Source: Aquamicrobium zhengzhouense
GTDB lineage: Bacteria; Pseudomonadota; Alphaproteobacteria; Rhizobiales; Rhizobiaceae
NCBI RefSeq assembly: GCF_016124105.1
Contig: NZ_JADGMQ010000003.1
Coordinates: 1 to 64,000 of the forward strand
Direction: 5' to 3'
Length of the DNA stretch: 64,000 nucleotides
A program made the translations under genes and the position numbers. Below are positions 1 through 8,232 of this stretch, in pieces (the first letter of the stretch is position 1; every line of letters begins with the position of its first letter). The notes beneath the pieces were generated by a model that did no database searches, was not told where the DNA came from, and worked only from the letters and a program-made list of their open reading frames with translations.

Positions 1-15
1 CCCATAATCATTCCC

Positions 16-47
16 TGATGACGTCCCTAATGACGGAATTAGTGACG
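16..47. repeat. Three direct repeats of TRRTGACG at a 12-bp period
   Basis: TGATGACG (16-23), TAATGACG (28-35) and TAGTGACG (40-47) recur at exactly 12-bp spacing just before the phosphoesterase remnant. Regular spacing close to one helical turn suits a protein-binding array, but only three short copies are seen, at the very edge of the window, and chance cannot be excluded. Confidence 0.35.
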
Positions 48-56
48 TAACTTCAG

Positions 57-272
57 GTGTTCGCTGGAAATCTCAAAGGGGACCTCACCGGACGCTTACT
101 CGTCAGCGACCTGTCGTCACTTATCAAAGCGGGCCGCCCTGACCTGTGGGTGCACGGCCATGTCCACGACACGTTCGACTACCGCGTTGGCAGCACGAGG
201 GTGGTGGCCAACCCCAAGGGCTACAGAAACGAGAATCCGCTCTTCGACCCCGCAATGGTCATCGACGTCTGA
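57..272 (+). pseudogene. C-terminal remnant of a calcineurin-like metallophosphoesterase
   Basis: The 71-residue reading frame carries the end of a metallophosphoesterase: the metal-ligand motif HGHVHDTFDY near residue 33, then a strand reading RVVANPKGY and the closing NPLFDPAMVIDV typical of small Rhizobiales phosphoesterases. The N-terminal motifs (DxH, GDxxD, GNHE) are missing. The frame is closed by TAA at 48-50, just before the GTG that would begin it, and no ribosome-binding site precedes that GTG. It is best read as the 3' tail of a gene broken by recombination at the island, not a working enzyme. A frameshifted 5' part outside the window is possible. Confidence 0.6.
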
Positions 273-678
273 TGCGGCCGACGTGCAGCCTGCGCCACGG
301 GAGCATGACAAATACGCAAGTGTGATGGTGACATCTTCGGGGCGGCAAGCAGTAAAGGCCGCCTTTACGGCTCTTGCTGGTGGTGAGCTTTACACTGATC
401 CTCTGATCGAGGTCCCAGAGGACGTCTCAAGGGCATGAGGCAGTGGGAGCAATTGCTTCGTGACGTCCACGACTGCAGAGGCGGTTCCCCACCTCATTCC
501 GACCCAATCGAACGACTTCCTCATGAAACCGTGGCCCGGATGTGAGGCAATCTCAGCGATCGGCAAGCCTCACTTGTTGCCCAGGGGGATCCCGGGAGAG
601 AAAGAGGAAACGGCATCGATCTTTGCCATCTGATCGCTCTGCTGTGAAGCAAGACGGAGCCCACGAGCGGCGCAGCTG
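273..678. other. Gene-poor stretch inside the island end
   Basis: No recognisable gene lies here. Two tiny plus-strand frames, 325-438 (37 codons) and 435-545 (36 codons), overlap as ATGA like translationally coupled genes. Neither has a clear ribosome-binding site or a recognisable motif, so they are not called. The integrase stop codon lies at 679. Confidence 0.4.
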
Positions 679-2589
679 TCACTTCTTCTTGCGTCCGGAC
701 GTCCGCTTGGCGCTGGCCAGCTTGTCGAAATCAAGTCCCTTGAACATAGAGTAGTCGACGCGCTCCATCAGCCGGACATGCGCCATCTCACGCGCTCGGC
801 TCTCGCTGATCGCCCGGAAGCCATAGAGGTCGTGCTCGTCGCTGAGGGTATGTCCCGCTTGGAGCTTGCGGTCGCGCGCGTCCACCTTGCTGTCGCGCAT
901 CATTTCGATGTAACCGCCCCGAAGCGAATGAAACACCTCCTTGTGCTTGCCCGTGATGCCCGCCCGTTTGAACAGGCGCGCCATGTAGGAACTCGCGCTC
1001 TTGGAGGGATCGGCGAGTCGCATCAGTTCCGGGAACAGGAAGCCATCACCTTGCGAGGTCGCCCATTCCACAAAGCCGATCTCCCGGAGGAAGTCATGCA
1101 GGACGAAGAAGGTCGTGCTGGCCTGCGTTTTGATCGGCACCCGTTGCCAGGTCTTGTTCACCTTAATGATGCCGTTGGTCTGCGCGACCCAGACACCTTC
1201 GTACTTTTCCCGAATATCGGCTCCGGTGAGGTGTACCAGCAGGCCAAGCCTTCTTCCGGTCAAATGGCCGAGAAGGGGCAGCATGGCCTCGTCGAGGAAA
1301 CCGCGCCCGACGCCAGCGGCGAAGATCTTGCTCAACTGCAGGGCGCTGAGCGGTTCCCTGGCCTGACTGGGAGTGGCGGTGTCGGGGTAAGAAATGGTCA
1401 CGCCAGCGAATGGGTTCGAATAATCGTACACCGCCATTCGCGAGCGGATCACTGCCTTGACGGCTCCGACATACCCTTCGCGAAGGGATTTTCTCGCCAG
1501 GGGCTTCCGGGACAGGTCCTGATTCATGGCGATGATTTCCCTGGCGGACAGGTCCCTGGGGCGGTCCTTTTCCTTGGCGGGCCAGTACTTCAAGAACTTG
1601 ACGTAAGCCTGCAAGTCCGCAGACGTGTATGTGTCGACCGGATGGTCGCCAACGAGCTCGACGAAGAGGTCACATCGGTATCGAGCGGTCTTGATGTCGG
1701 GATTGTCTTCGCCGGATTTTACGGCCCTTGCCTCGAAATACTCGGCCGCGATGGTACTGAACAGCGGCTTGGAGGAGGCAGGTCGAGCAACCGTGCGGCG
1801 GTCAAGCTCAAAGGCGGGGACGGGTTGCCTCGGTGCCGCCTTCGGCGAATGCGAGGGAGCGGGCGGCTGGGCAGCGGGGCCAAGCGCGTCGATGCGGGAT
1901 TCAGGCGCAGGCGGCGCAGCCTTCGGGGCTTCGCCACTCGTGCCGACTGTCGTCGTCGTCGCCGTTGCCATAGCTCGATCGGCGCCTTGAACCTTCGCCA
2001 CGTAGCGGGCCTTCAGCAGATCGGCATTCTCCATGATTATTGGATTTCCCGCAGGCGCCTTGGCCACCTCGCGCGCAATGCCTACCAGACCTCGCAGACC
2101 CTCGAGCGCCGCCTCCTGATGTGGCGGAGACGTCGGAGCCTCTCCGGAAATCACGGACGCCATGGCCTTCAGATAACCACGCGCCTCGGCCAGCACTTCC
2201 AACGGCGTCTCACCCGTGAATTGTGGTGCGCCCGGTCCGTAAGCTTCGCTGCGGCTGCTCGCTCCGTCTTCGTCTTGCCCGTTTGCCAACTTTCTTGTCC
2301 TCACTCCCTCGAAGAAGAGGCGGGCATGAGCCGCCATGATGTCCGCCCGGATGCGGGCCTGCCTCGCGGTCAGCGCGCCGAGGCTGACGCGGACGAGGGG
2401 AAGCTCGTGGCCGCAAAGGTCCTTCGGAACCCTAATCTGGAAGATGTAAACGGAACCTGATCGCACGAGGTACCGCCCGGCCCCTGTGCCGCGCGGGCGT
2501 TTGGAGGATGCTTCCCGGGCCGCCGAACGCGTCCTTCCGAGCGATACTTCGGGCGATACATTCAGCGATACTTCTGACGATACATCCAT
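679..2589 (-). CDS. Tyrosine recombinase (phage/island-type integrase)
   Basis: A 636-residue site-specific recombinase expected to integrate and excise the island at the adjacent tRNA-Ser. The C-terminal catalytic domain shows the family residues: an arginine in LTGRRLG, H554-x2-R557 in HSLRGGY, H580 in AGHTLSDEHD and the nucleophile Y589 in DLYGF. Residues about 39-60 (YLVRSGSVYIFQIRVPKDL) resemble the N-terminal head of long proteobacterial integrases, and a SAM-like core-binding domain is expected at about 270-400. A long Ala/Pro-rich linker joins the two. The first 16 residues are a tetrapeptide repeat (xxVS four times) encoded by a 12-bp tandem repeat. A GAGGG lies about 10 bases before the ATG. 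All catalytic residues are present, so it may be active. Confidence 0.9.
   Translation of the reverse strand: MDVSSEVSLNVSPEVSLGRTRSAAREASSKRPRGTGAGRYLVRSGSVYIFQIRVPKDLCGHELPLVRVSLGALTARQARIRADIMAAHARLFFEGVRTRKLANGQDEDGASSRSEAYGPGAPQFTGETPLEVLAEARGYLKAMASVISGEAPTSPPHQEAALEGLRGLVGIAREVAKAPAGNPIIMENADLLKARYVAKVQGADRAMATATTTTVGTSGEAPKAAPPAPESRIDALGPAAQPPAPSHSPKAAPRQPVPAFELDRRTVARPASSKPLFSTIAAEYFEARAVKSGEDNPDIKTARYRCDLFVELVGDHPVDTYTSADLQAYVKFLKYWPAKEKDRPRDLSAREIIAMNQDLSRKPLARKSLREGYVGAVKAVIRSRMAVYDYSNPFAGVTISYPDTATPSQAREPLSALQLSKIFAAGVGRGFLDEAMLPLLGHLTGRRLGLLVHLTGADIREKYEGVWVAQTNGIIKVNKTWQRVPIKTQASTTFFVLHDFLREIGFVEWATSQGDGFLFPELMRLADPSKSASSYMARLFKRAGITGKHKEVFHSLRGGYIEMMRDSKVDARDRKLQAGHTLSDEHDLYGFRAISESRAREMAHVRLMERVDYSMFKGLDFDKLASAKRTSGRKKK
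2541..2588. repeat. Four-copy 12-bp tandem repeat at the integrase start
   Basis: Four contiguous 12-mers (2541, 2553, 2565, 2577) share the pattern RCGATACWTYNR. Read in the coding direction they contain AGTATCG or TGTATCG and encode MDVS-SEVS-LNVS-PEVS. The array ends at the start codon and lies about 90 bp from the tRNA attachment site, where arm-type integrase sites are often found. A binding role is inference. Confidence 0.8.
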
Positions 2590-2679
2590 GGCACAGACAC
2601 CCTCATTTGGGTTCCCAGCCTGGAAATCATGTCGGGAAAACAGCGTCTTGCGCGTAATTGGCGAAGAGTGGATCCGCCG

Positions 2680-2712
2680 TGGCGGAGAGGATGGGATTCG
2701 AACCCACGAGGG
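2680..2712 (-). other. Probable attachment site (tRNA-Ser 3' end)
   Basis: Island integrases commonly recombine within the T-arm and acceptor 3' portion of a tRNA gene. This segment is that portion of tRNA-Ser(GCU) facing the integrase. A second copy of the core should exist at the far end of the element, outside the window; no second copy is seen here, so the exact limits are unknown. Confidence 0.4.
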
Positions 2713-2770
2713 CCTTTTGAGCCCTACTCCCTTAGCAGGGGAGCGCCTTCGACCACTCGGCCACCTCTCC
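2680..2770 (-). tRNA. serX: tRNA-Ser (anticodon GCU)
   Basis: The minus-strand transcript folds as a class II tRNA. The acceptor stem pairs GGAGAGG with CCTCTCC, followed by discriminator G and an encoded CCA. The anticodon stem CTCCC/GGGAG encloses CTGCTAA, giving anticodon GCT (AGC on the plus strand at 2734-2736). There is a long variable arm, GGGC...GGCCC, and a T arm with TTCGAAT. It decodes AGC and AGU serine codons. The 3' end faces the integrase and is the likely integration target; the tRNA is regenerated intact. The gene symbol is a conventional label only. Confidence 0.97.
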
Positions 2771-3257
2771 GTTGCGCCTCAACTAACCCGTGAAGCCTTA
2801 TGATACAAGCGATATTTCGGCCCGAATGAGCTAAACTTTCAGCATCCACAACGTGTACGATGCTTTATATATAGGCCCAGCACAGCACAGGGCTTTTCTT
2901 GCTGTGGTGCACGTATGCGTGCCGCTACGGAACCCTTCAGCGGAATCGATCCAGTCGGTATCGCGACGACTCCTGCCAGCGACGCGCGGAGAATCTCATC
3001 GGCTCTTGTGGTTGTTAATGCTTCATTAATGGCCACCATCAAATCGTGACCTTTCTGCCACAGGATGGTCTTATACCATATGGTAGTCGGGTGGTTCGGG
3101 GCCGAACTTTGTTGATCGAATGGCTGACCCGCGTATTCTCGGCCCCGAAGAGAGCGGAATCGCGTTGTCTTCAGATTGGGGATGGGGCAGGCACAAGCTG
3201 TCCTTCAGCGTAAAAAATACCCAGACCCGTTTTGTAACTTTGACTGGAGGTCAGAAA
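2771..3257. other. Intergenic region and long leader of the porin gene
   Basis: About 490 bases separate the tRNA from the porin start and hold no convincing gene. Visible structure includes a perfect 12-bp palindrome TACCATATGGTA (3074-3085), a palindrome GTTCGGGGCCGAAC (3094-3107), and an 11-base segment 3095-3105 complementary to 3139-3149, which would fold the leader into a large stem-loop. A strong Shine-Dalgarno, GGAGGT at 3247-3252, precedes the porin ATG. A promoter could not be assigned with confidence. Confidence 0.5.
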
Positions 3258-4361
3258 ATGAACATCAAGAGCCTTCTTCTCGGCTCCGCAGCGGCTGCTG
3301 TCGCTGTTTCGGCTCAGGCTGCTGACGCGATCATCATCGCAGAGCCAGAGCCGATGGAATATGTCCGCATCTGCGACACCTACGGCACCGGCTTCTTCTA
3401 CATCCCGGGCACCGAGACCTGCCTGAAGGTTGGTGGTTATGTCCGTTACGAAATGCGCTACCGCGACGTCGACGCTGGCGCTCTCGGCAACGGCGACAAC
3501 TTCGACAAGTTCGCACGTTTCGCACCGACCTTCGACGCTCGCACCGCCACCGAGTGGGGCACCCTGCGCAGCTTCGCCGAGGTTGAGTTCAACTGGGGCA
3601 GCAACGGCGGCATCAGCGGCTCGGGCACCTCGACCAACCTCGCGCACGCCTTCATCTCGCTTGAGAACGGCGCAAGCACCTTCCTCGTTGGTAAGACCGA
3701 CACCCCGTACCACAACCGCGCTCTGGGTGGCCTGCACAACGGCGGCATCTTCAACGGCATCCGCGGCAACAACGCCAGCATCAACCCGACCAGCACCGGT
3801 GTCGTCTCGTACACCTTCAACGCTGGTAACGGCCTGTCGCTGACCGGTGCTGTCGTCGAGAACGAGAACACCACCGAGTTCGAGCCGAACCTGGAAGCAG
3901 TCGTTCGTTACAGCCAGGGCTGGGGCGTCATCGTCGGTGCAGCTGGCTATGACAACGAAGCTGGCGAGTGGGGCGGTAAGATCGGTGCAGAGGTTGTCTT
4001 CAACCCGGTCACCGTTGGCCTGCAGGTCCAGTACGGCAGCAGCTTCGACAGCGCATACGGCGCTCGCTACCTCGACGGCGTTGCAGTTGGCTACGCTCCG
4101 ACCAGCGAATGGTCGGCAGTTGGTTACGCTCGTGCAGCTCTGACCGACACCCTGACCGCTCGTGCGACCGTCCAGTGGTTCGAAGGCTTTGACCTTGGTG
4201 GCGTTGAGTTCGACGACGCTTGGCAGTTCACCGGTGGTCTCGAGTGGAAGCCGGTTAACGGCCTGAGCATCCTCCCGGAGATGCGTTACTCGATGACCGA
4301 GATCGGCGGTCAGGACGTCGACGTGATCGAAGCACGTCTTCGCTTCGAGCGTTCGTTCTAA
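3258..4361 (+). CDS. Outer-membrane porin (alphaproteobacterial Omp2b/RopA family)
   Basis: A 367-residue precursor of a general diffusion porin. It has a Sec signal peptide (MNIKSLLLGSAAAAVAV...) with cleavage likely after AQA near residue 21. The mature N-terminus contains the family hallmark EYVRICDTYGTGFFYIPGTETCLKVGG split by two cysteines, followed by VRYEMRYRD. Alternating Gly/aromatic strands suit a beta barrel, and the protein ends in a terminal phenylalanine (RFERSF), the outer-membrane insertion signal. The start at 3258 is set by GGAGGT; an in-frame extension to 3120 has no signal sequence at its start and is rejected. Codon use is very biased, as expected of an abundant protein. 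A strong terminator follows directly. Confidence 0.95.
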   Translation: MNIKSLLLGSAAAAVAVSAQAADAIIIAEPEPMEYVRICDTYGTGFFYIPGTETCLKVGGYVRYEMRYRDVDAGALGNGDNFDKFARFAPTFDARTATEWGTLRSFAEVEFNWGSNGGISGSGTSTNLAHAFISLENGASTFLVGKTDTPYHNRALGGLHNGGIFNGIRGNNASINPTSTGVVSYTFNAGNGLSLTGAVVENENTTEFEPNLEAVVRYSQGWGVIVGAAGYDNEAGEWGGKIGAEVVFNPVTVGLQVQYGSSFDSAYGARYLDGVAVGYAPTSEWSAVGYARAALTDTLTARATVQWFEGFDLGGVEFDDAWQFTGGLEWKPVNGLSILPEMRYSMTEIGGQDVDVIEARLRFERSF

Positions 4362-4387
4362 TCGGCTCTTTGAGTTGATTTGAGAGG

Positions 4388-4418
4388 ACCCGGCGGGCAA
4401 CCGCCGGGTTCTTTTTTT
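4388..4418 (+). terminator. Rho-independent terminator of the porin gene
   Basis: The perfect 9-bp stem ACCCGGCGG/CCGCCGGGT with a GCAA loop (4388-4409) is followed by TCTTTTTTT. It lies 27 bases after the porin stop codon. Confidence 0.95.
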
Positions 4419-4442
4419 GTCTGTCAGCGGTTTTTCCCGCGC

Positions 4443-4471
4443 AAAAAAAAGAGCGCTACGAAAGCGCTCTT
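4443..4471 (-). terminator. Rho-independent terminator of the transglycosylase gene
   Basis: The 9-bp stem AAGAGCGCT/AGCGCTCTT (4449-4457 with 4463-4471) is preceded on the plus strand by eight A residues, giving a U-run after the hairpin on the minus strand. It lies about 50 bases beyond the stop codon at 4520 and sits back to back with the porin terminator. Confidence 0.9.
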
Positions 4472-4519
4472 GAACTGGAGATGTGAGAACCGCGTTACCG
4501 GCCGGATGCAGACGAAAGG

Positions 4520-6619
4520 TTATCGACGTCCGTGAACCAGATCGCGGGCGATATTCATCTGGCCCGTCAGGCGCATCTTATAGACCTGATAGTTCTCCAT
4601 TACGCGCTGCACATAGGAGCGGGTTTCGGTGAACGGAATACGCTCGACCCAGTCGATGACCTCCTCGACGGACTTGCCGCGAGGGTCGCCATAACGCTGG
4701 ATCCATTCCTGCGCGCGGCGGGGACCCGCGTTGTATCCGGCAAAGGTCAGGATGTAAGAGCCGTCGAAATGCGCGAGCTGATCGTTCAGATATTGCGATC
4801 CAAGTGTCGCATTATACGCAGGGTCCGTCGTCAGTTTGTTTGGCGAATAGGAGACGCCTGCTCGCTTTGCCATTTCCTTTGCCGTTCCTGGCATTAGTTG
4901 CAGGAGTCCCAGGGCCCCGGCACCTGATTTCGCGGAAATGTTGAACTCGCTCTCCTGCCGGGCAATGGCGTAGGCAAGCGCCTTGCCTGCACCTGAAATG
5001 TTCGCATTGCCCGGGATGGCTCCTACCGGATGAGCGAGAGCGCCTACAGACAGGCCTCGTGCTGCGGCCCACTTGCCGACGCGCAGCGCCAGATAGTGGT
5101 TACCTTGGCGTTCTGCCATGACTGCCAGCAGCGCGAGCTCACCGGTACTTGAAAGCTCCTGCGCAAGCGCGCGGTAGAGGCTTTCGGCTCGTCGGCCATG
5201 ACCAGCCTGCTCAAGGCGACCGATGGCTTGTACGGCATGCCGACGCTCGAAATTGGTGCGATCTGCGTCCGATGGAGCAGGGTAGGAGGCCGGGATGATA
5301 TTGCGTCCAAGCTTTGCGGCGGCCAGCTGGCCATAGAAGGCGGTGCCATACTGAGCGGCGCGCTCGTAGTACTGGCGTGCATTACCTGGCCCACCCGCCT
5401 CAGCGGCGCGGCCGAGCCAGTAATTGGCTCGCGACAGCGAGATGGGACCGTCGGAGATTTCCGCGATGCGCGCGAAGTGGCGAGCGCCGGTTCGTGCATC
5501 ACCGAGGCCGCGGAACGCGTACCAACCTGCGTGAAATTCCGCATCAACCGCCTGTGCCGGGCTTTCCGCCGAATGAGCAGCCGCAATCTTGTAGGCTGTC
5601 GCGGGATCCCCGATGTCCAGAAGTTCCCGCGAAAGGACGCGGCGCTCGACCCACCAGGCGTCAGGGTCGACTAGGCTTGCAGCATCACGCGGAGCTTTCA
5701 GCATGACCGATGCGGCCTGCTTGAAGCGCTCATTGCGCCGGTGATGGCGTGCTTCGGCGAAGATGTAGGCGGCGCCTCGTTGCGCACGCGGCACGGCTGC
5801 GAGCAGCTTGGCGGCATTTTTTTCGTTGCGGGTCACGGCCGCGAACGCTGCTACGAGTTCCTTTGCCCCGGCTAGCGAGGCTACCCGTTCTGCCGAACTG
5901 ACGCGGTCCGAATAGAGCATGCGCTCTGCGCGGAACCGATGGTCCGCAGTGGAGATGACACGCCCGAACTCGCGAATGATCGCTTGTTCGTCTTTTGCAT
6001 CAAGTCTTTCTGTTCGCCACATTCGTCCGAGCACAGCACGGGCTTTGTCGGTGCTTCCGACAGCCATGTGTGCGCGAGCGAGAGCGAGGGCGCCCTGGAA
6101 GGTCTGAGGCTGCGTATTTCCAAATGCCTCAAGGACTTTGCGAGGCGCGGGATTTTCCCGATAGAGTGCGCGCTCTGAATTTGCCCGCAGGGTGGCCATG
6201 CCGGGCCATGCTGAGAGCAGCCTCGCAGCTTCAGCAATTTCGCTGCTCGAGACATCTGGGCCTCCGGATATGGCAATCGCCCACATCAATATGTGACGAT
6301 CTAGCGAATTCGTCGGCAGATTGTCTCTGGCAACGCGCGCTTTCGAGATGTCGCCGGAAGAAATTGCGTCGAGACCAGACTTTAGTCGCGCAATATTGCC
6401 TGTGCCCGTCAATTTTGATGCCATCATGCCGGCAGTGGCGCTGGCGGCGATCGAGCCGGTCGTGGCGCGATCAATGATCTTTGCTCCTGCCGCAGTGTAG
6501 GGTCGATCAAAGGGAAGGGGGCCAGCGTCCGGCAGATTTGTAAAGGCCAGAGCTGAACTGGTGCTGGTGAGAAAGGCAATGCCGACGAGTGCCGCGCATG
6601 CGCGTGTCGTGTCTTTCAT
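4520..6619 (-). CDS. Soluble lytic murein transglycosylase (Slt-type)
   Basis: A 699-residue periplasmic enzyme that cleaves the MurNAc-GlcNAc bond of peptidoglycan to give 1,6-anhydro ends. A signal peptide is visible (MKDTTRACAALVGIAF... to about residue 25). Residues roughly 60-500 are helical TPR-like repeats matching the superhelical ring of Slt70. The C-terminal SLT domain starts near residue 545 with IARQESEF, where E556 is the likely catalytic acid, followed by GALGLLQLMPGTA and FAGYNAGP, all family signatures. The length is typical of Slt. It diverges from dapA across about 210 bases and has its own terminator. Confidence 0.93.
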   Translation of the reverse strand: MKDTTRACAALVGIAFLTSTSSALAFTNLPDAGPLPFDRPYTAAGAKIIDRATTGSIAASATAGMMASKLTGTGNIARLKSGLDAISSGDISKARVARDNLPTNSLDRHILMWAIAISGGPDVSSSEIAEAARLLSAWPGMATLRANSERALYRENPAPRKVLEAFGNTQPQTFQGALALARAHMAVGSTDKARAVLGRMWRTERLDAKDEQAIIREFGRVISTADHRFRAERMLYSDRVSSAERVASLAGAKELVAAFAAVTRNEKNAAKLLAAVPRAQRGAAYIFAEARHHRRNERFKQAASVMLKAPRDAASLVDPDAWWVERRVLSRELLDIGDPATAYKIAAAHSAESPAQAVDAEFHAGWYAFRGLGDARTGARHFARIAEISDGPISLSRANYWLGRAAEAGGPGNARQYYERAAQYGTAFYGQLAAAKLGRNIIPASYPAPSDADRTNFERRHAVQAIGRLEQAGHGRRAESLYRALAQELSSTGELALLAVMAERQGNHYLALRVGKWAAARGLSVGALAHPVGAIPGNANISGAGKALAYAIARQESEFNISAKSGAGALGLLQLMPGTAKEMAKRAGVSYSPNKLTTDPAYNATLGSQYLNDQLAHFDGSYILTFAGYNAGPRRAQEWIQRYGDPRGKSVEEVIDWVERIPFTETRSYVQRVMENYQVYKMRLTGQMNIARDLVHGRR

Positions 6620-6829
6620 GAATAGTCCCTAGGCCAGACGAGCTACGTGGTGGGTTGGGTGTGCCGACGCTCGCACATAAGCGGTGAAGATGTCGTAAAC
6701 GAATGGTTAGCGCAGATCGTCCCAATGTAATGACCAACTTCAGAGCATCTTGCGGACTCCAGGTGGCGATACTATGAAGCCAACGCAAGTTCGTACGCTC
6801 AATGTCCGAGAAAAGTTTTGGAGCACACT

Positions 6830-7711
6830 ATGTTCAGAGGGTCCTTGACCGCGCTAGTCACGCCGTTCACGCGCGAAGGCGCCCTGGACAAAGATGCCTT
6901 CCGGGCATTTTGCGAATGGCAGATTGAAGAGGGCACAACCGGCCTCGTACCAGTCGGTACTACCGGCGAATCTCCCACGCTGAGTCATGCAGAGCATCGC
7001 GAAGTGGTTGAGCTGGCCGTCGAGGTGTCCGCTGGTCGCGTTCCTGTCATTGCCGGAGCCGGGTCGAACAACACGGTCGAAGCGATCGAGCTCGTGCGCC
7101 ACGCCGAAAAGGTGGGAGCTGACGCCGTCCTCATCGTGACCCCGTATTACAACAAGCCGACCCAGCGCGGTCTTTACGCTCACTATGCGGAAATCGCGCG
7201 TTCGACGAAGCTGCCGATCATCATCTACAATATTCCGCCGCGGTCGGTGATCGACATGACGCCGGAGACGATGGGTCGTCTGGCAAACGACTTCAAGAAC
7301 ATCGTTGGTGTGAAGGATGCGACCGGAAAGATCGAGCGCGTCTCGGAACAGCGCATGACCTGTGGCAAGGAGTTCATCCAGCTTTCGGGTGAAGATGCTT
7401 CCGCACTCGGCTTCAACGCTCATGGCGGTGTCGGTGCGATTTCCGTGACCTCGAACGTTGCGCCACGTCTTTGCGCGGAATTCCAGGCAGCTTCGCTTGC
7501 TGGCGATAAGGAGAAGGCGCTGGAGTTGCAGGATCGCCTGATGCCCCTACATAAGGCTATCTTCATCGAGCCAGGCGTTGCCGGTGCCAAGTACGCACTG
7601 TCACGCCTTGGAAAGGTGGAGAACATCGTGCGCTCGCCATTGATGACTGTCGAGGAGTCGACTGCGGAGCGTATCGATGCGGCATTGATCCATGCCGGTC
7701 TATTGAATTGA
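6830..7711 (+). CDS. dapA: 4-hydroxy-tetrahydrodipicolinate synthase
   Basis: A 293-residue class I aldolase that condenses pyruvate with aspartate semialdehyde, the first step of the diaminopimelate/lysine branch. The conserved residues align with the E. coli enzyme: T44-T45 in GTTGES, Y107 in PYYNKP, Y133 and R138 in YNIPPR, and the Schiff-base lysine K162 in GVKDATGK. The start at 6830 is chosen because GGAG lies six bases before it; a TTG twelve bases earlier would overlap that ribosome-binding site. smpB follows after 25 bases and is probably co-transcribed, an arrangement common in Rhizobiales. The product feeds both lysine and peptidoglycan synthesis. Confidence 0.97.
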   Translation: MFRGSLTALVTPFTREGALDKDAFRAFCEWQIEEGTTGLVPVGTTGESPTLSHAEHREVVELAVEVSAGRVPVIAGAGSNNTVEAIELVRHAEKVGADAVLIVTPYYNKPTQRGLYAHYAEIARSTKLPIIIYNIPPRSVIDMTPETMGRLANDFKNIVGVKDATGKIERVSEQRMTCGKEFIQLSGEDASALGFNAHGGVGAISVTSNVAPRLCAEFQAASLAGDKEKALELQDRLMPLHKAIFIEPGVAGAKYALSRLGKVENIVRSPLMTVEESTAERIDAALIHAGLLN

Positions 7712-7736
7712 GGCACGGCAGATACGCGCGGAGACC

Positions 7737-8210
7737 ATGAGCAAGGAGAAGAAACCCACCGGCAAGACGGTCGCGGAAAACCGCAAGGCGCGGTATTCGT
7801 ATGAGGTAATCGACACCTATGAGGCCGGTCTTGCGCTGACAGGTACCGAGGTCAAATCCTTGCGCGAAGGGCATGCGAACATCCAGGAAAGCTATGCCTC
7901 GAATGAGGACGGCGAGATCTGGCTGATCAATTCCTATTTGCCGGAATATTTGCAGGGCAACCGGTTCAACCATGAGCCGAGGCGCCGCCGTAAGCTCCTG
8001 CTGAATAAGCGCGAGATCGCCAGGATGACGCAGGCGGTTGATCGTGAAGGCATGACGATGGTGCCGTTGAAGATCTACTTCAACGATCGCGGACGCGCCA
8101 AACTGCTACTTGCGATCGCGCGTGGCAAGAAGCTCCACGACAAGCGCCAGACTGAAAAGCTGCGGGACTGGAACCGCGAAAAGGGCAGGCTTCTGAAAGA
8201 GCGCGGCTAA
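7737..8210 (+). CDS. smpB: SsrA-binding protein SmpB
   Basis: A 157-residue tmRNA partner that delivers SsrA to stalled ribosomes for trans-translation. The N-terminal core [18 protein letters not shown], followed by [10 protein letters not shown], is diagnostic of the family. The C-terminal basic tail ([22 protein letters not shown] split across residues ~130-155) is the part that mimics mRNA in the decoding channel. An N-terminal lysine-rich stretch precedes the OB-fold core. It lies directly downstream of dapA in a probable two-gene operon, converging on a minus-strand glycosylase gene. Confidence 0.97.
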   Translation: MSKEKKPTGKTVAENRKARYSYEVIDTYEAGLALTGTEVKSLREGHANIQESYASNEDGEIWLINSYLPEYLQGNRFNHEPRRRRKLLLNKREIARMTQAVDREGMTMVPLKIYFNDRGRAKLLLAIARGKKLHDKRQTEKLRDWNREKGRLLKERG

Positions 8211-8232
8211 TTGGCCGCGTCAATTGCCGCTT

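Larger units (their letters stand above)
1..2680. mobile_element. Right-hand end of an integrated genomic island
   Basis: A tyrosine recombinase gene ends close to, and points away from, the 3' end of a tRNA-Ser gene, with only 90 bases between its start codon and the tRNA. This is the standard arrangement of an element integrated at a tRNA 3' end with the integrase next to the attachment site. The tRNA is intact, so the element lies to the left and runs out of the window. The part seen holds the integrase, a broken phosphoesterase tail and about 400 bases without a convincing gene. The other attachment site and the cargo are not visible. The extent is inferred from the architecture. Confidence 0.6.

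Noticed and set aside
778-2460. 560-codon open frame antisense to the integrase
   Set aside because: It lies wholly within the integrase on the other strand, has no recognised motif and is explained by high GC with few stop codons.
2839-3042. 67-codon minus-strand frame between tRNA and porin
   Set aside because: There is no ribosome-binding site, signal or recognised motif, and it lies in the porin control region.
3171-4400. 409-codon open frame antisense to the porin
   Set aside because: The porin's strongly biased codons leave the opposite strand free of stops. The porin has a signal peptide, a ribosome-binding site and a terminator; this frame has none.
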